Below are positions 22,064 through 32,063 of a DNA stretch of 64,000 bases, one piece after another (positions within the stretch are counted from its first letter, which is position 1; each line of letters starts with the position of its first letter). Position numbers and translations under genes: made by a program. The notes below the pieces were generated by a model that saw only the letters and a list, made by a program, of their open reading frames with translations, did no database searches and was not told the DNA's origin. Source of the stretch: Hydractinia symbiolongicarpus. Lineage: Eukaryota; Cnidaria; Hydrozoa; Anthoathecata; Hydractiniidae. The DNA lies in assembly GCF_029227915.1 (NCBI RefSeq), contig NC_079885.1, forward strand, positions 21,215,001 through 21,279,000, in the 5' to 3' direction.

Positions 22064-22391
22064 AATAATATTATTTACCGTATTTTTTTACGAATTTTGT
22101 TGTAAGTTTTACATAGAAAAAAATAATCGAGAACAAAACATTTCACGGGTATTAATTTTCGCGATGGTACAAATTAAAAAAAAGTTCGCGAGGATTTAAT
22201 TTCGCGAATTCAGGCTTTCTAAAAATTTCGCACGGATTTAATTTCGCGATTTGACTGTTTGCAAATATTTCGCGAGGATTTAATTTCGCGAATTTGGGCA
22301 AAATTCGCGAAAACCGCGAAAATTTCTCCGCGCGAAAATTTGTTCGATTAAGGTAGACGGACCTCGTTGGTCAAGCACCACGGGTCATCAG

Positions 22392-23480
22392 ATGTTAGAA
22401 ATGGATGTACTCGTAGACTCCCTTAAATGTGGACTATCATATAATGAGATCATCAAGATGCTTAAAATTCATCACAGTTTCAACATCAGCTTATCAACGC
22501 TAAAGAGATGTTTGAGAAGTCACGGTATAAAGCGAAGAGCTATTGTCAGTGTCTGTAGTTCTGAAAGAGAAATCGATGAAGCTGTACAAAAAGAATTAAA
22601 TGGGAGTGGATCAAATATCGGGTATAAAAGATTACGAGCAACTTTTTTCTCAAATTCCATAATTTTCCGACATGAAGACATTAGAAAAATCGTGAAGAAG
22701 TTAGACCCTGTTGGTGTAGATCTTCGGAGAAAGAGAAGACTCCAAGATAGAAAATAAATCTCTAAGAGACCAAACCATGCGTGGCATGTAGATGGCCACG
22801 ACAAACTTAGCCTTTTGGGTTTTCAATTCATGGCTGCATAGATGGCTTTTCAAGGAGGTAATTTGGCTGAAGGTGGGGGCGTCAAACAAGTCACTGGAAA
22901 TTATTGCAAATTTTTATCTTAATGCAGTGACGGAAGCTAAAGGTGTTCCAAATTTAGTCAAGGCAGATGAGGGAACAGAGCACTCGGTAATCGAGCCAAT
23001 TCATATTTACCTTCGCTCCTTAGACAACTATTCAGGGCCGCATTCTTTTAGCATAATTTCTTCCTCTGAAAATCAAAAAATTAAGTTGTTTTGGTCCACT
23101 TTACAACGAGATCAAGTGGGATAGTGGAAACGTTTTTTCCAAGATTTAGTGGACCTAGGAATGTTCTCAAATTCTGATCTGGTGTTAGTAAAATGCATAC
23201 GATTTTGTTTAATGGGTTTGTTGCGAAAAGATTTAGCAAGCGTGAAGGGCGACCAAACGTAATGTACCGTCTACCAAATTTTTATGAAGTAGAAGATTCT
23301 CTTATCCCTGTAGATACCGAAGAAATTGACCAATTTTATCCATGTGTCATTGGGAGCCTTTTGAATGATGTATCGGCAAAGTTTAGTGAGTTTGCCGAAA
23401 AAATTATGCAACAAGATGGGATGACAACTCCAGACAACGGTTCTGAAAGCTTGCAATTGTACACGTATTTCGCTTTCTAG
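22392..23480 (+). pseudogene. IS3EU-like integrase/transposase, multiply mutated
   Basis: RNase-H-fold integrase of the retroviral/IS3 type. The N-terminal HTH (LSYNEIIKMLKIHH, STLKRCLRSHGIKRR) and GYKRLRATF box are followed by the core. First Asp: AWHVDGHDKL (about 22780). Then FSIHGCIDGFSR and VIWLKVGASNK, read in other frames. Second Asp: VKADEGTEH (about 22965). The third acidic residue should precede FW in NQ.IE.FW but here reads NQKIKLFW, a Lys. The C-terminal FFQDLVDLGMF and GRPNVMYRLPNFYEVED follow. Lesions: TAA near 22755 and about four frameshifts. The product cannot be active. Confidence 0.7.
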
Positions 23481-24019
23481 AATTCGACAACATTCCTAAC
23501 AATAGCTTTGCTTTGCTTATTTTGTATGTTTTTTAATACTACAAGTATTGATTTCAATTTTTTTTTCCTTTAAGGCTCATCTACTTTAATGGTACTAATT
23601 TTTGCGGGTACATAATTTCGCAGGACAAAAAAAGTTTAGTTTTCGCAGGTATTAATTTTCGTGAATGCCGTAAAACGTTCTAAATTATTTTTGAAAAAAC
23701 AGCAGTTTCATTAAAAACATTCACAGATTTATGCTTTGTTCCATGTTTTTCTTTGTGTAAATGAAATTTCGCTCTGAGGTAGATAATAAGGAATTATTTA
23801 CATTTTTGATTTTTTCGTGAGTATTACTTTTTCTTGGGTCAGATATAATAAAACAGTACTTTAGAGTAAAACATATGTTTTCATTTTAACAGAATAATAC
23901 TTTTCACAAAAAACTACTGAAAATGATAAACGTAATAAATAAAGACGCGTATTGCCAATATAAAATGTAAAAGTAATAAAAAAACCTTAAAAATATACAT
24001 AAAATGTCAACACAATTAG
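23481..24019. other. Non-coding part of the IS3EU-like element
   Basis: 23575-23670 carries words such as TTTTTGCGGGTACATAATTTC and TAATTTTCGTGAATGCCG, a solo remnant of a pogo-like miniature element. The rest is AT-rich spacer between two convergent genes. Confidence 0.4.
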
Positions 24020-25359
24020 TCAAAGCGTCTTTTTACGACCATTCATCAAGTTTCGTTCATCATTAGATAGGTAGTTTGAAAAAGATTCCAAAAGGACTTC
24101 ATTAGAGACTTCCCCAAATAAACAAAGCTCAAGAAAGGCTTTGCTAATGAAGATTGGGAAATATTGGGAATCAACGTATCCCTTCAAGATTATTTTCCCA
24201 ATTGCTTCCCATTTTGCCTTGTAAAGGTCATGTCTGACGTATGGCACTCTTTCCTTTTCTCCAATGAATAAGCAATCAATCACATCCCTCCAAAAGAAAG
24301 GGAACACATCTCTGGATACACCACTCCCACAGCCTTTTTTATTATTCCCACGAGGATCTATCCATCCAAAGGTAACTAAGTCTTGTTGATGGATCTACAA
24401 CAAACAAAATAACAAGCACATTGTGTACATGCTTTTATTATAATGCATACCCAATTATATACCAAAGACAGTAAAAATTTTTTAAATCAATTTTTATCTC
24501 TCGCAAAATAAAGAAAAAATTTTGGATACAAAATCACAGCATTTCTTCCACTAAAATTACTTTACTGCTTAAGAAAATGCATACTAATTTACTGTAGATT
24601 ATGAGCACTGCAAGTTTGATCAATGAGAAATAGATTTTACTTTCACTGACAACCCACACCAAACACATAAAATTAACATTGTCATTATAAATGAAAACAA
24701 AATAAAAAAAATTATGTCAGCAAGGGGGTTTGACTACACTGGTCTTATCTTTGGAGAGTGACGACTCCACTTCCTACCCCAGCAACACAAGATTGTATAG
24801 AGTAGGACAGATGAAAAGTTATGGATGTAAGAAATGTCTAGTTCCTGCTGAAGACTGTTTACAGACCTCTTTTGAGGTGACTCAGCCAGACATTTTGGGT
24901 ACCTTGGTTCAGAAATATGAGTCGAAACCCTTGTACCCTTTACAGAAGTCCTGTCCTACTCTTTCTGTCTGTTTGTTTGTTTAATTTCTGTGCCAATTAT
25001 CTCCTTGGAAAAAGGAAGAATTGTGTTCCTTTATATAAGCATATTCGTTAGAGAAGCAAAACCTCTAGAATTTAAATTTTAAGACTTAACTGGTCGAGTT
25101 TCTCATTGTGCGTGCACTTTGTAATTTTCATTCTTTCTGGTTACTTACCTCTTTGTTCTTGAAAATTTCAATCAGATCAGATCGTAACGTCAAACGATGA
25201 ATATTAAAATGACAGCACTTCTTTTTAAATGTTGTGTTGATTGCTGCATCATTGACAGGATTCTCTTCAGAATTGTTATTGTTTTCCAAATTTCTCACTC
25301 TAATTTCTCTCAACATCTGAATCGATGGAGCAGTGTACTGTTCTTCTACTAACACAGGA
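24020..25359 (-). CDS. HECT-like E3 ubiquitin ligase N-lobe gene, at least two exons
   Basis: Exon 25149-25359 (PVLVEEQYTAPSIQMLREI ... FNIHRLTLRSDLIEIFKNKE) ends at GTAAGT and joins in phase to exon 24020-24394 (IHQQDLVTFGWIDPRGN, GSGVSRDVFPFFWRDV, AIGKIILKGYVDSQYFPI, LCLFGEVSNEV). This is the arrangement of divergent HECT domains (RxxVxRxDLixxF, then GxGVxRDxxxxFW) that I recall beside integrase genes in cnidarians. The C-lobe with the catalytic Cys is not visible, so ligase activity is doubtful. The intron holds a zeta hairpin module inserted later. Upstream exons may lie at about 25690-25905 (GVGGGYSFLEVEE) and 25940-26100 (KKKTEGRPNNLLLKI, donor GTAAAA). Confidence 0.5.
24716..25145 (-). 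repeat. Complete hairpin monomer M1-M2-M3, zeta type
   Basis: The most compact full set. On the minus strand: M1 (GTGC-AC-GCAC, AACTCGACCAGTTAAG, TAGAGG hairpin, CACAATTCTTCC), M2 (GTTTCGACTCATATTTC, CTGTTTACAG, CCTCTTTTGAGG in the plus view), M3 (GTGGAGTCGTCACTC). About 430 bp, lying in an intron of the HECT-like gene. Confidence 0.7.
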
Positions 25360-26149
25360 CTTAAAGGTGTAAAAAAAATCAGAATAAAAAAGATCTTGAG
25401 TTTTGATTGTGTCTGCTGTGTTAGAAGCATTAAACTCTGTATTCTGTAAACAAATCAGAAATTCTGTTCCAGTGTATGTACACGCACACGTTGTACATAT
25501 TCGTCTTTTAGATGCCTACCCTGAATTCCACACTTTTATTTGGCTTAACATTAAATGATGTTTCATGACACATGTGGCTCATTTTCGTGTGGATTTGTGA
25601 ATTCATCATAATCCATTAATTTAGTTGACAATATAAAAACACATTTACTGAGGAATAAACCTTTTTTATCAAATATGTTCAAATATCAAGGTCCTCTAGC
25701 AATTCTTCACCATCAGGGTCAGACAAAGCTATATAACATTCTGATTTGTGCTCTGAAAAGCTATTTCTACCATCCTTATCAAAGTATAGCTTGACTGCAT
25801 CAGCCTTTAATGCTTCAACTGTTTTAGGTTATCCTTCCTCAACCTCCAAGAAACTGTAGCCTCCACCAACTCCTGACTTAACAATCCTTAAATGCATTTT
25901 ATCTTGACCATTTCAGTTGAAACTTTTTTGTTTTTACCTTTTTTTTGATGAGTTACTAACACTACCACTGCTCCTGATTTTCAACAGGAGATTGTTCGGT
26001 CGACCTTCAGTTTTCTTTTTTGGTTGTAATGTCACTGCTGCGGTTTTTGATGTTGAAGGTTACATAGCTATTTTAACTCCCTTTGTACAATACTCCTCAT
26101 AACGTTGTCCATCATCAATGCCACCAATTTGAACTAATTCTGCCTCGTG

Positions 26150-26442
26150 CGATCTGTCTCGACTTTTGCACGGTGCCGAAGTTTTTCAAAAGTAGTTGAA
26201 TAGAAGTTCCCCATCTTGAATAGAAGTTTTCCGAAAGTGCTTGCATAGAAAGTTCCGTCTCTTAAATCGAAGTTCTAAAATGTTTAAATAGGATTTTTTG
26301 GCTCATGAATAAAATCCCGAAAGGTAGGACAGAAGTTATAAAAATGTGAATAGATGTTTCGAAAAGATGAATAAAAGTTACGAAAAGTTAAATAGAAGTT
26401 ACGAAAATGTCGATAGAAATTTGACCCTTCAGTGCTATCGTA
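26150..26442. repeat. Right subterminal repeat array of the IS3EU-like element
   Basis: Units such as AATAGAAGTTACGAAAA repeat every 25-30 bp, the inverse of the left array at 20550-20830, ending in TTGACCC and the terminal TGCTATCGTA. Confidence 0.6.
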
Positions 26443-27002
26443 CTAAAGTTTAATAGAATTCCGTTTGGAAATAATAAGGAAAGATTAGAACGTAGAAAGG
26501 CATGGTTGGCAGCCATAAGGAGGTAAAATTGGTCAGAAAAGCAGATTGAAAATGCCAGATTATGCAGTGCACATTTTATAAGTGGTAAGTTTATGCATTG
26601 TATATAACTATTTAACAAAGATTGACGGTTTTTTAAGTGATAGAATTAGCTAAGCCTGTAGCTATTTAGCTAGCATGTCAAGCTAAATTTTGTTTAGCTG
26701 ACATTGTTTTAATAATTTTCTTTGTATATATCTAGGTGACAAGTCAAGTGACCCCAGCAACCCTGATTATGTACTTCTCTAATGTTTTTGTATACAAAAA
26801 AATTAGAGAAGAAAAGTCAGAACAGTTAATAGGGCGATATGAATAGTTCAAAAGAAGAAGGGAGAGGAGCGCATCAACTGAAGATGAGCCAGGACCTTCA
26901 AAATGTGCTAATTTAGATTTTAAACATTTTGATTTTTTAAACAATCAGGTAGTTGATGAAACAACCCAAACAGAGCCAGATACCAGAGATTTAGCAACTT
27001 AA
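26443..27002 (+). pseudogene. THAP-domain gene split by the IS3EU-like insertion
   Basis: Left part before 20535 gives CVNTKFSL. The right part continues KFNRIPFGNNKERLERRKAW, LAAIRR, stop, NWSEKQIENARLCSAHFISG and the donor GTAAGT at about 26585. After an acceptor (TATATCTAG, about 26735) DKSSDPSNPDYV continues with a shift, then FVYKKIREEKSEQLIGRYE, an acidic TEDEPGPSKC and DETTQTEPDTRDLAT. The CxxH of THAP is CSAH. Several stops and shifts show it is dead. The open frame over the empty site proves where the transposon went in. Confidence 0.6.
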
Positions 27003-27336
27003 AAATAAAGTGACACAGCTTACTGCAGAATTAAATTCAAAAGGTATCAACAAATTAAAAAAAAAACTAAAAAAAAATGTTCTTGTACTTTGATGTTAAG
27101 GATGATCCAATTCTTTTAAACTTTTATACTGGTTTTTCATCCAAAAAGTTATTTCAATGGATTTTGTACCTCATAAACAATAAAAATATTACGCTATCAC
27201 CAAAACTTGTTGCTGAGGAGCAATTGTTTCTAGTTCTGGTTAAATTATGACGTCATGGTCTGTATTTGTGGCCTTGTCAATCTAAACAGAAGTGTTGTTC
27301 CTAATAAATAATATTAGTTATAGTATTATATATACA
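27003..27336. other. Non-coding
   Basis: A-rich and T-rich stretch with no supported feature. It may be the decayed downstream part of the THAP gene (hydrophobic words near 27100). Confidence 0.3.
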
Positions 27337-27400
27337 CTAGCCGGGAAACCCGGCGTCGAATCGCCGGAATGAGCCACAAGTAACTGTTGTTGAACGCCCT
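27337..27400 (-). mobile_element. Possible Helitron 3-prime end
   Basis: On the minus strand a hairpin CCGGCG-ATTCGA-CGCCGG is followed nine bases later by CTAG and a T in the flank, the layout of a Helitron terminus (hairpin, short spacer, CTRR, host T). The other end was not found. Confidence 0.35.
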
Positions 27401-27429
27401 GAGGAGCGCTTAAAAAGAACTGCAAACTG

Positions 27430-28050
27430 TGCGACACAGTCAGGCGGAGCGCTTTAGTGCAGGTATGCAGTATGTTGCAAATCAAGTGAAGCGCAGACAC
27501 CATTATAGTGTTGCAACTGTAACATATTTTTAAAAAATAACTTTCCCGCAACAAAGGCTGAAGAAAAAAAACACAGTTTAAAACCGTTGTGACTCCGTCA
27601 TAGCAAAAACAATTGGTCAATATTATTTTATTTTGCGGAATAAGTTTTTGTAAAAGTTGAAAAATTAATCGTGACACGGGACTGAGCGCTTAGTGCAGTT
27701 AAACAGTGTTACACAGGTGTACAGGGATAATACCCTTTTGAAAATCTTTCTTGCAGACTCTATTTAAATGAAAACACAAGAAACAGTCCTTCGCTTCTTG
27801 CACAGGGCTAAGCAGTTAGTCCAGGTAAACGTTGTTGCACATTCGTACAGGCGTGATTCCCAAGAAAGTTTAAAAATTAATTGTCACAGTGGGATGGCCC
27901 GCATAGGCGTAACAGCCTTTTCCAAAAAAACAGGCGATTGCTAAAACTGACCTAACCACTTAGTACAGTTAAACAGACTTGAACAGTACCTTTCTCAAAA
28001 AAAACTTTATCAACTTCGGTTAAAATGACAACACAGGAAACAGCCTGTCG
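27430..28050. repeat. Degenerate tandem repeats of about 130 bp
   Basis: Four or more units share AGCGCTTAGTGCAGTTAAAC (near 27437, 27690, 27810, 27957), a CAGTGTTACACAGG-like word, and a Lys-like A-rich segment. Diverged. They may be body repeats of the element ending at 27337. Confidence 0.4.
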
Positions 28051-29384
28051 TTACCCCTCCAGCTAAAGCAATTGCTCTGCTATTTTATTTGCAAAAACAT
28101 TTTTAAGGAAAATAATTAAAGATGTAGCTACCTAGCTAAACTGCATTTGGCATAAGATTTATTGCTGAGAATATTGCCATATTGATAGCCAAACTGAATT
28201 TTTATACTCTCACTTTTTAGGTAAATATATGAGCTAGCTAAGTGGCTACATCCTCGACGTAAAAATAAATGTTGGGTTGGAGAAAAACCTCCTATGCCAA
28301 ACAAAATTAGTAAAAAGTAAGGCTATTAGCTAATAGAATATTCGTTTCTAGCCAAAAATCCTAAAACTGGTGCGTTTAAGATCTGTACGTAGCTAAAAAA
28401 CATGACAATATATTTATCTTAACAGTTTAGAACATACAAAAAACGAATGTTACGAAAATAAAAAGCCTATAAAAGACAAAAAGGTGAAACAGATTTACAA
28501 ACAGCACTGAACAGCATTACTTAAAAACTGAAATGACCATCATGTTTCGGTGCTCATGTTTCTTCGTTTGCCCAGGCCGCGAAAGTCTTGGATTGGTTCA
28601 AAGAGAATCAAGCGTTTTGATTAGTGTATTGTGTGCGAGCGGTCAAAACAAAGTCAGTAAAACTATCAGTAAAATGTACCATTTGTTCTCTAGCTCCTGA
28701 GCAAAAACGGCGATTGAGGTCACGGGGGTAATTATTATTAAAAATGGCGTATTAAAATAATGCATTTATTTTAATTACTTAATTTGTTTTTTAAATTAGA
28801 GGTTTATCAGTTAGTTAATTAAATTATGTAAAGAAATAAATTAATTTCTGTAATTTATTCTGGTTTCTAAAAATTCGCAGAAAGATCAAAGGAGTATCGG
28901 TAACCCTTTTGAACACACAAAATACGGCTATTATTATAGAGGTTTTATCCGTTTTGTAACATTATGTTCATTAGTTTTTATATTTACATTACCATTTATG
29001 TTTTAGAGCTTTAACAACCTTCACACATAAATAGTGAAACCATTCTATTTTGCAATTTTTCCGTCTGCAACAAATGCAAAAAATTTTTCCATTTCTTCAT
29101 TATTTGGATTTCTTTTTGGAGTTATTAGTTCAGGTAAAATTTCTCTGATGAACAATTTCTCAAACTTTTAATGCATAGATTTGCAAAAATCTTCATTGAA
29201 ACCTACTTGTAGTAACAGGTAGTAGTTTGGAGCCTGATTGTTTTGAGATGGTTTACTTCATATAAAGAAGTAACAACTGCATTTAATGGTAATATGCATG
29301 TTTTTTTATATATAAGTCCATCAGGTGAAACAGGAAAGTTTTATCGCTTGACCATCCTTCAAGGCCATATTTGAATTTGAATGG
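28051..29384. other. No gene seen
   Basis: AT-rich. Many TAGCTA/TTAGCTAG words at 28120-28400. No frame above 60 codons, no splice pattern, no module. Confidence 0.4.
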
Positions 29385-29660
29385 ACACTTCATTGGATGG
29401 ACACCCCAGTCACACAAGATTGTACAGAGTAGAACAGACCTCTTTTGAGGTGACTCAGCTAGACATTTTGGGTACCTTGGTTCAGGAATATGAGTCGAAA
29501 CCTTGTTTATTTTTTGTACTAATTACCTCCTTGGAAAAAAGGAAGAATAGTGTTCCTTTATATGTGCATATTCTTTAGAGGAGCAAAACCTCTAGAATTT
29601 AAATTTTAAGACTTAACTGGTCGAGTTTATCATTGTGCGTGCACTTTGTAATTTTCATTC
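29385..29660 (-). repeat. Hairpin modules M1-M2, zeta type, minus
   Basis: Nearly the same sequence as 24790-25145 with an internal loss (the M2 arm before GACCTCTTTTGAGGTGACTC). M1 lies next to a retroelement coding fragment at 29743. Confidence 0.65.
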
Positions 29661-29742
29661 TTCTCCCAGAATCCGCTGGCCATTATCATTGTGCGTGCAC
29701 TTTGTAATTTTCATTCTTCTCCCAGAATCCGCTGGCCATTAT
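29631..29742. repeat. Perfect 56-bp tandem duplication
   Basis: 29631-29686 is repeated base for base at 29687-29742 (starts CATTGTGCGTGCAC, ends GCTGGCCATTAT). It spans the junction between the hairpin module and the retroelement fragment. Either a very recent duplication or an assembly artefact. Confidence 0.8.
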
Positions 29743-31004
29743 TAATTTGTCAAGTTTCCGTATCTACCATCACAAAACTAGAGCAAAGACTTTCTGTTTT
29801 CATTAAAACTACATCATTCAATTTCCAACATTTCCCTATATTCCTCGACATAGGCTTGTCCTCTTCCTCTGAAATGTTTTGCATCTGTTCTCAAATCTGC
29901 CAAAATCAGTGGACATCTGTTACTAAGAGATTTTGCGTTCCAGATTTATAGCTTAGGGCTCTTAGACCACAAAAATATACCATCAAAAGGAACTTATGCT
30001 TACCGAAAGCTTGTTTCCAATATCATTAAAGAAAACGAAAAAGTTATTTACCATACCAGAGCTGTACAATTGCATTTGCAAGGCAATTGGACAAAATGGT
30101 GCTCTTATGTGAAAAATGATTTATCTTGGAGAACAATTCTTTCACTACCACAATGTCTAACTTCCTTTTGTATAGGGGCAACCTACGACACCCTTCCCTC
30201 TCCAACCAATTTTGTGAGATGGGGAATTGAGAAAGACAAAAGTTGCATTCTGTGCAAGAAACCATCCTCAAATGTCTCTCACATATTGGGTGCCTGTAGG
30301 ACCTCCCTTACGCAGGGTAGATACACATACCGCCATGACTCGGTTTCAATTGTTTTGGCTAATGCATTAAAAGAGTTTTTGGTATCATATGAACCACTTA
30401 AGGTTTCCAAGTGCAACGAAATTAAGTACATTCCGGCCGGTCAATCACCATCTAAGAAGAGGAATACAAGTGTCCAGGCCTTCTGCACATTGCTTCCGAT
30501 TGGAAAATACTGTCAGATTTAGATTCTGTTTTAGTCGTTCCACCATACATTGCAATAACACAACTATGCCCAGACATGTTATTAATATCAATATTGTGAC
30601 GCGAACGAAAGCTTAACAAATATTCTTCATTTTGTTATGCTATAAAAAACAATCGATGGATTTTGGAATTCTTTACCATTGAGGTGGGCACAAATAGGTT
30701 TCTGTTCAGAATCAATAAGGACTTTTCGTCGCCTTGGTTTCCCTAACAAGCTTTTACGTTCCCTAGTAAAATCCCTAACATTTATCTCCATGAGTGCTTA
30801 TTTTTACATCTGGATGTCTCGAAATTCTACCACTTGGGTTAAAAAGGCCCCAACTATTCCTGAGGTTTCCTCTGTTACAAATATGGAATGTAAGAAACCA
30901 AAAATCTCTGAGAAATCTTCTGCAAGTCACACAAAATCTTGTAAAATCAAAAAACCCGAAAAACTTGCTACAAGGTCTTCCAAAACAACAGTGGCATTGC
31001 CATC
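29743..31004 (+). pseudogene. LINE-like reverse transcriptase tail with CCHC knuckle and RLE-like region
   Basis: This is the part of a non-LTR element downstream of the RT catalytic core. 29960-30480 reads KGTYAYRKLVSNIIKENE, NWTKWCSYVKNDLSW, IGATYDTLPSPTNFVRW and the zinc knuckle CILCKKPSSNVSHILGAC, as in elements with a restriction-like endonuclease (RLE). After a frameshift near 30480 it continues LLHIASDWKILSDLDSVLVV and CPDMLLISI, where PD could be the first RLE motif. From 30679 IGFCSESIRTFRRLGFPNKL and MSAYFYIWMSRNSTTWV run without a stop into a Lys/Ser/Pro-rich linker and the USP domain. The RT core itself is not in the window. Confidence 0.55.
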
Positions 31005-31886
31005 TAACCCTAATTTTAGGAATAGCGGTCTAAAAAACCTGGGAAACACATGTTTGCAAACTAAATCTTGAAATGTTTTTATAACCTTCCAAAAGTTAAA
31101 GAAGCCATTTCTGTCAGCAAAACAACCTCAAAGTTAGGCGAAGCATTTGTAGGTGTTCTTCAAAGTTTGGCTCTTTCTAGAAGTCCAGTTGATCCCTCCC
31201 ATTTTTTGCGTGCTATGAAACATTATATCTCAGCTGCGAAGGGAAGTGCATTTATTATCTTTGCTCCGCACGACGTCCCCGAGGTTCTTGAATATCTCCT
31301 ACCTGGTCTGTCATTAGACTTTCCATTTCTTGGAAGTCTTTTTAGTATTGGCATCAAGACATCAACCACTTGCAATTCATGTCATATTACCAGCTCCTCA
31401 GAAGTTATAGCACCATGCATCCAACTTTTTCTGCACCCTACGTTACAATCTTCCTTAGATAATTTCTTCGAAAGCGAGGAGTTGTCAGACACCAATGCCT
31501 ACTTCTGCCATGTTTGCAACGCTCATCATACTGCTCTAGTTGAAAAAGAAGTGGTGTCGTGCGGTTCCCATCTCATTTTACAGCTAAAACGTTTTGCCAG
31601 TGCCAACGGCCTTGTGTCAAAAATTGCCTCTCGTATTACTGCTTACCCTGGTACCCTTTCCATACCTTTAACCGTAGATGGAGAAGTGAAATTTCGTAAA
31701 AATTTTCAATTAAGGGCTATTATCAACCATTGCGGCAACTTAAATAATGGTCACTACACAACCATAGCCTTCGACTAAATGGTACACAGGTGGATACATT
31801 GCAACGATAGAGCAGTAATTTTCTGTGATGACCGCCTTATTAACAGTCACGAGTCATATGTTTTCTTTTTAGAAGAGCTGAGATAA
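31005..31886 (+). pseudogene. USP (peptidase C19) deubiquitinase domain fused to a retroelement ORF
   Basis: A near-complete ubiquitin-specific protease domain. The Cys box is RNSGLKNLGNTC at about 31020-31055, in frame with the retroelement part upstream. One base is then missing and FAN, stop, ILKCFYNLPKVKEA follows in the next frame. The core (31068-31778) has VDPSHFLRAMKHYI, zinc-type CNSC and CHVC, LILQLKRF, and the His box LRAIINHCGNLNNGHYTTIA. After a TAA the frame goes on to WIHCNDRAVIFCDD and SHESYVFFLEELR, the usual USP end, stopping at 31884-31886. Lesions: one frameshift and two stops. Catalytic Cys and His are kept. A second copy of the family is at 12563-12950. Confidence 0.75.
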
Positions 31887-31904
31887 GAATATTTTAACCG
31901 GAAT

Positions 31905-32063
31905 GAGTCAGCAAGGGGGCTTGACTACACTCAGTCTTGTCTTTGGAGAGTGACGACTCCACTTATTATCCCAGTCAAAAATAAAACAAAATCAAATAAA
32001 AATTAAGTTAGCAAGGGGGTTTGATCATACTAGGTCTTGTCTTTGGAGAGTGACGACTCCACT
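31905..32063 (-). repeat. Two M3 hairpin modules, the second split by hAT
   Basis: TCAGCAAGGGGGCTTGACTA and GGAGAGTGACGACTCCACTT occur at 31905-31975 and again from 32005. The second copy is cut at 32063 by the hAT insertion and resumes at 37031 with CCACTTATTACCCCAG. The undamaged copies give the empty site for comparison. Confidence 0.7.

Larger units (their letters stand above)
20876..22353. mobile_element. pogo-like element, 1478 bp, internally deleted
   Basis: Flanked by TA on both sides (20874-20875, 22354-22355). The terminal inverted repeat is CCTTAATCGRACAAATTTT followed by CGCGCGG. Behind each end lie tandem copies of TTTCGCGAGGATTTAATTTC (about 20920-21040 and 22190-22300). It holds the 3-prime part of a pogo-type transposase (minus) and the 3-prime part of a HIRAN-like gene (plus), head to head. 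It most likely derives from a larger two-gene element by loss of the centre. It lies inside the IS3EU-like element, so it is younger. Confidence 0.75.
20535..26442. mobile_element. IS3EU-like DNA transposon, 5.9 kb, with nested element and HECT-like gene
   Basis: Terminal inverted repeats start TACGATRGCACYRAAGGG at 20535 and end at 26442. The flanks carry a 6-bp duplication, CTAAAA (20529-20534) and CTAAAG (26443-26448). Removing the element restores an open THAP-domain frame (FSLKFNRIPF). Inside are an integrase gene (22392-23480, plus), a HECT-like gene (minus) and a nested pogo-like element (20876-22353). A 6-bp duplication and TA-starting ends fit my recollection of IS3EU. The integrase is mutated, so the copy is dead. 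Confidence 0.7.
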
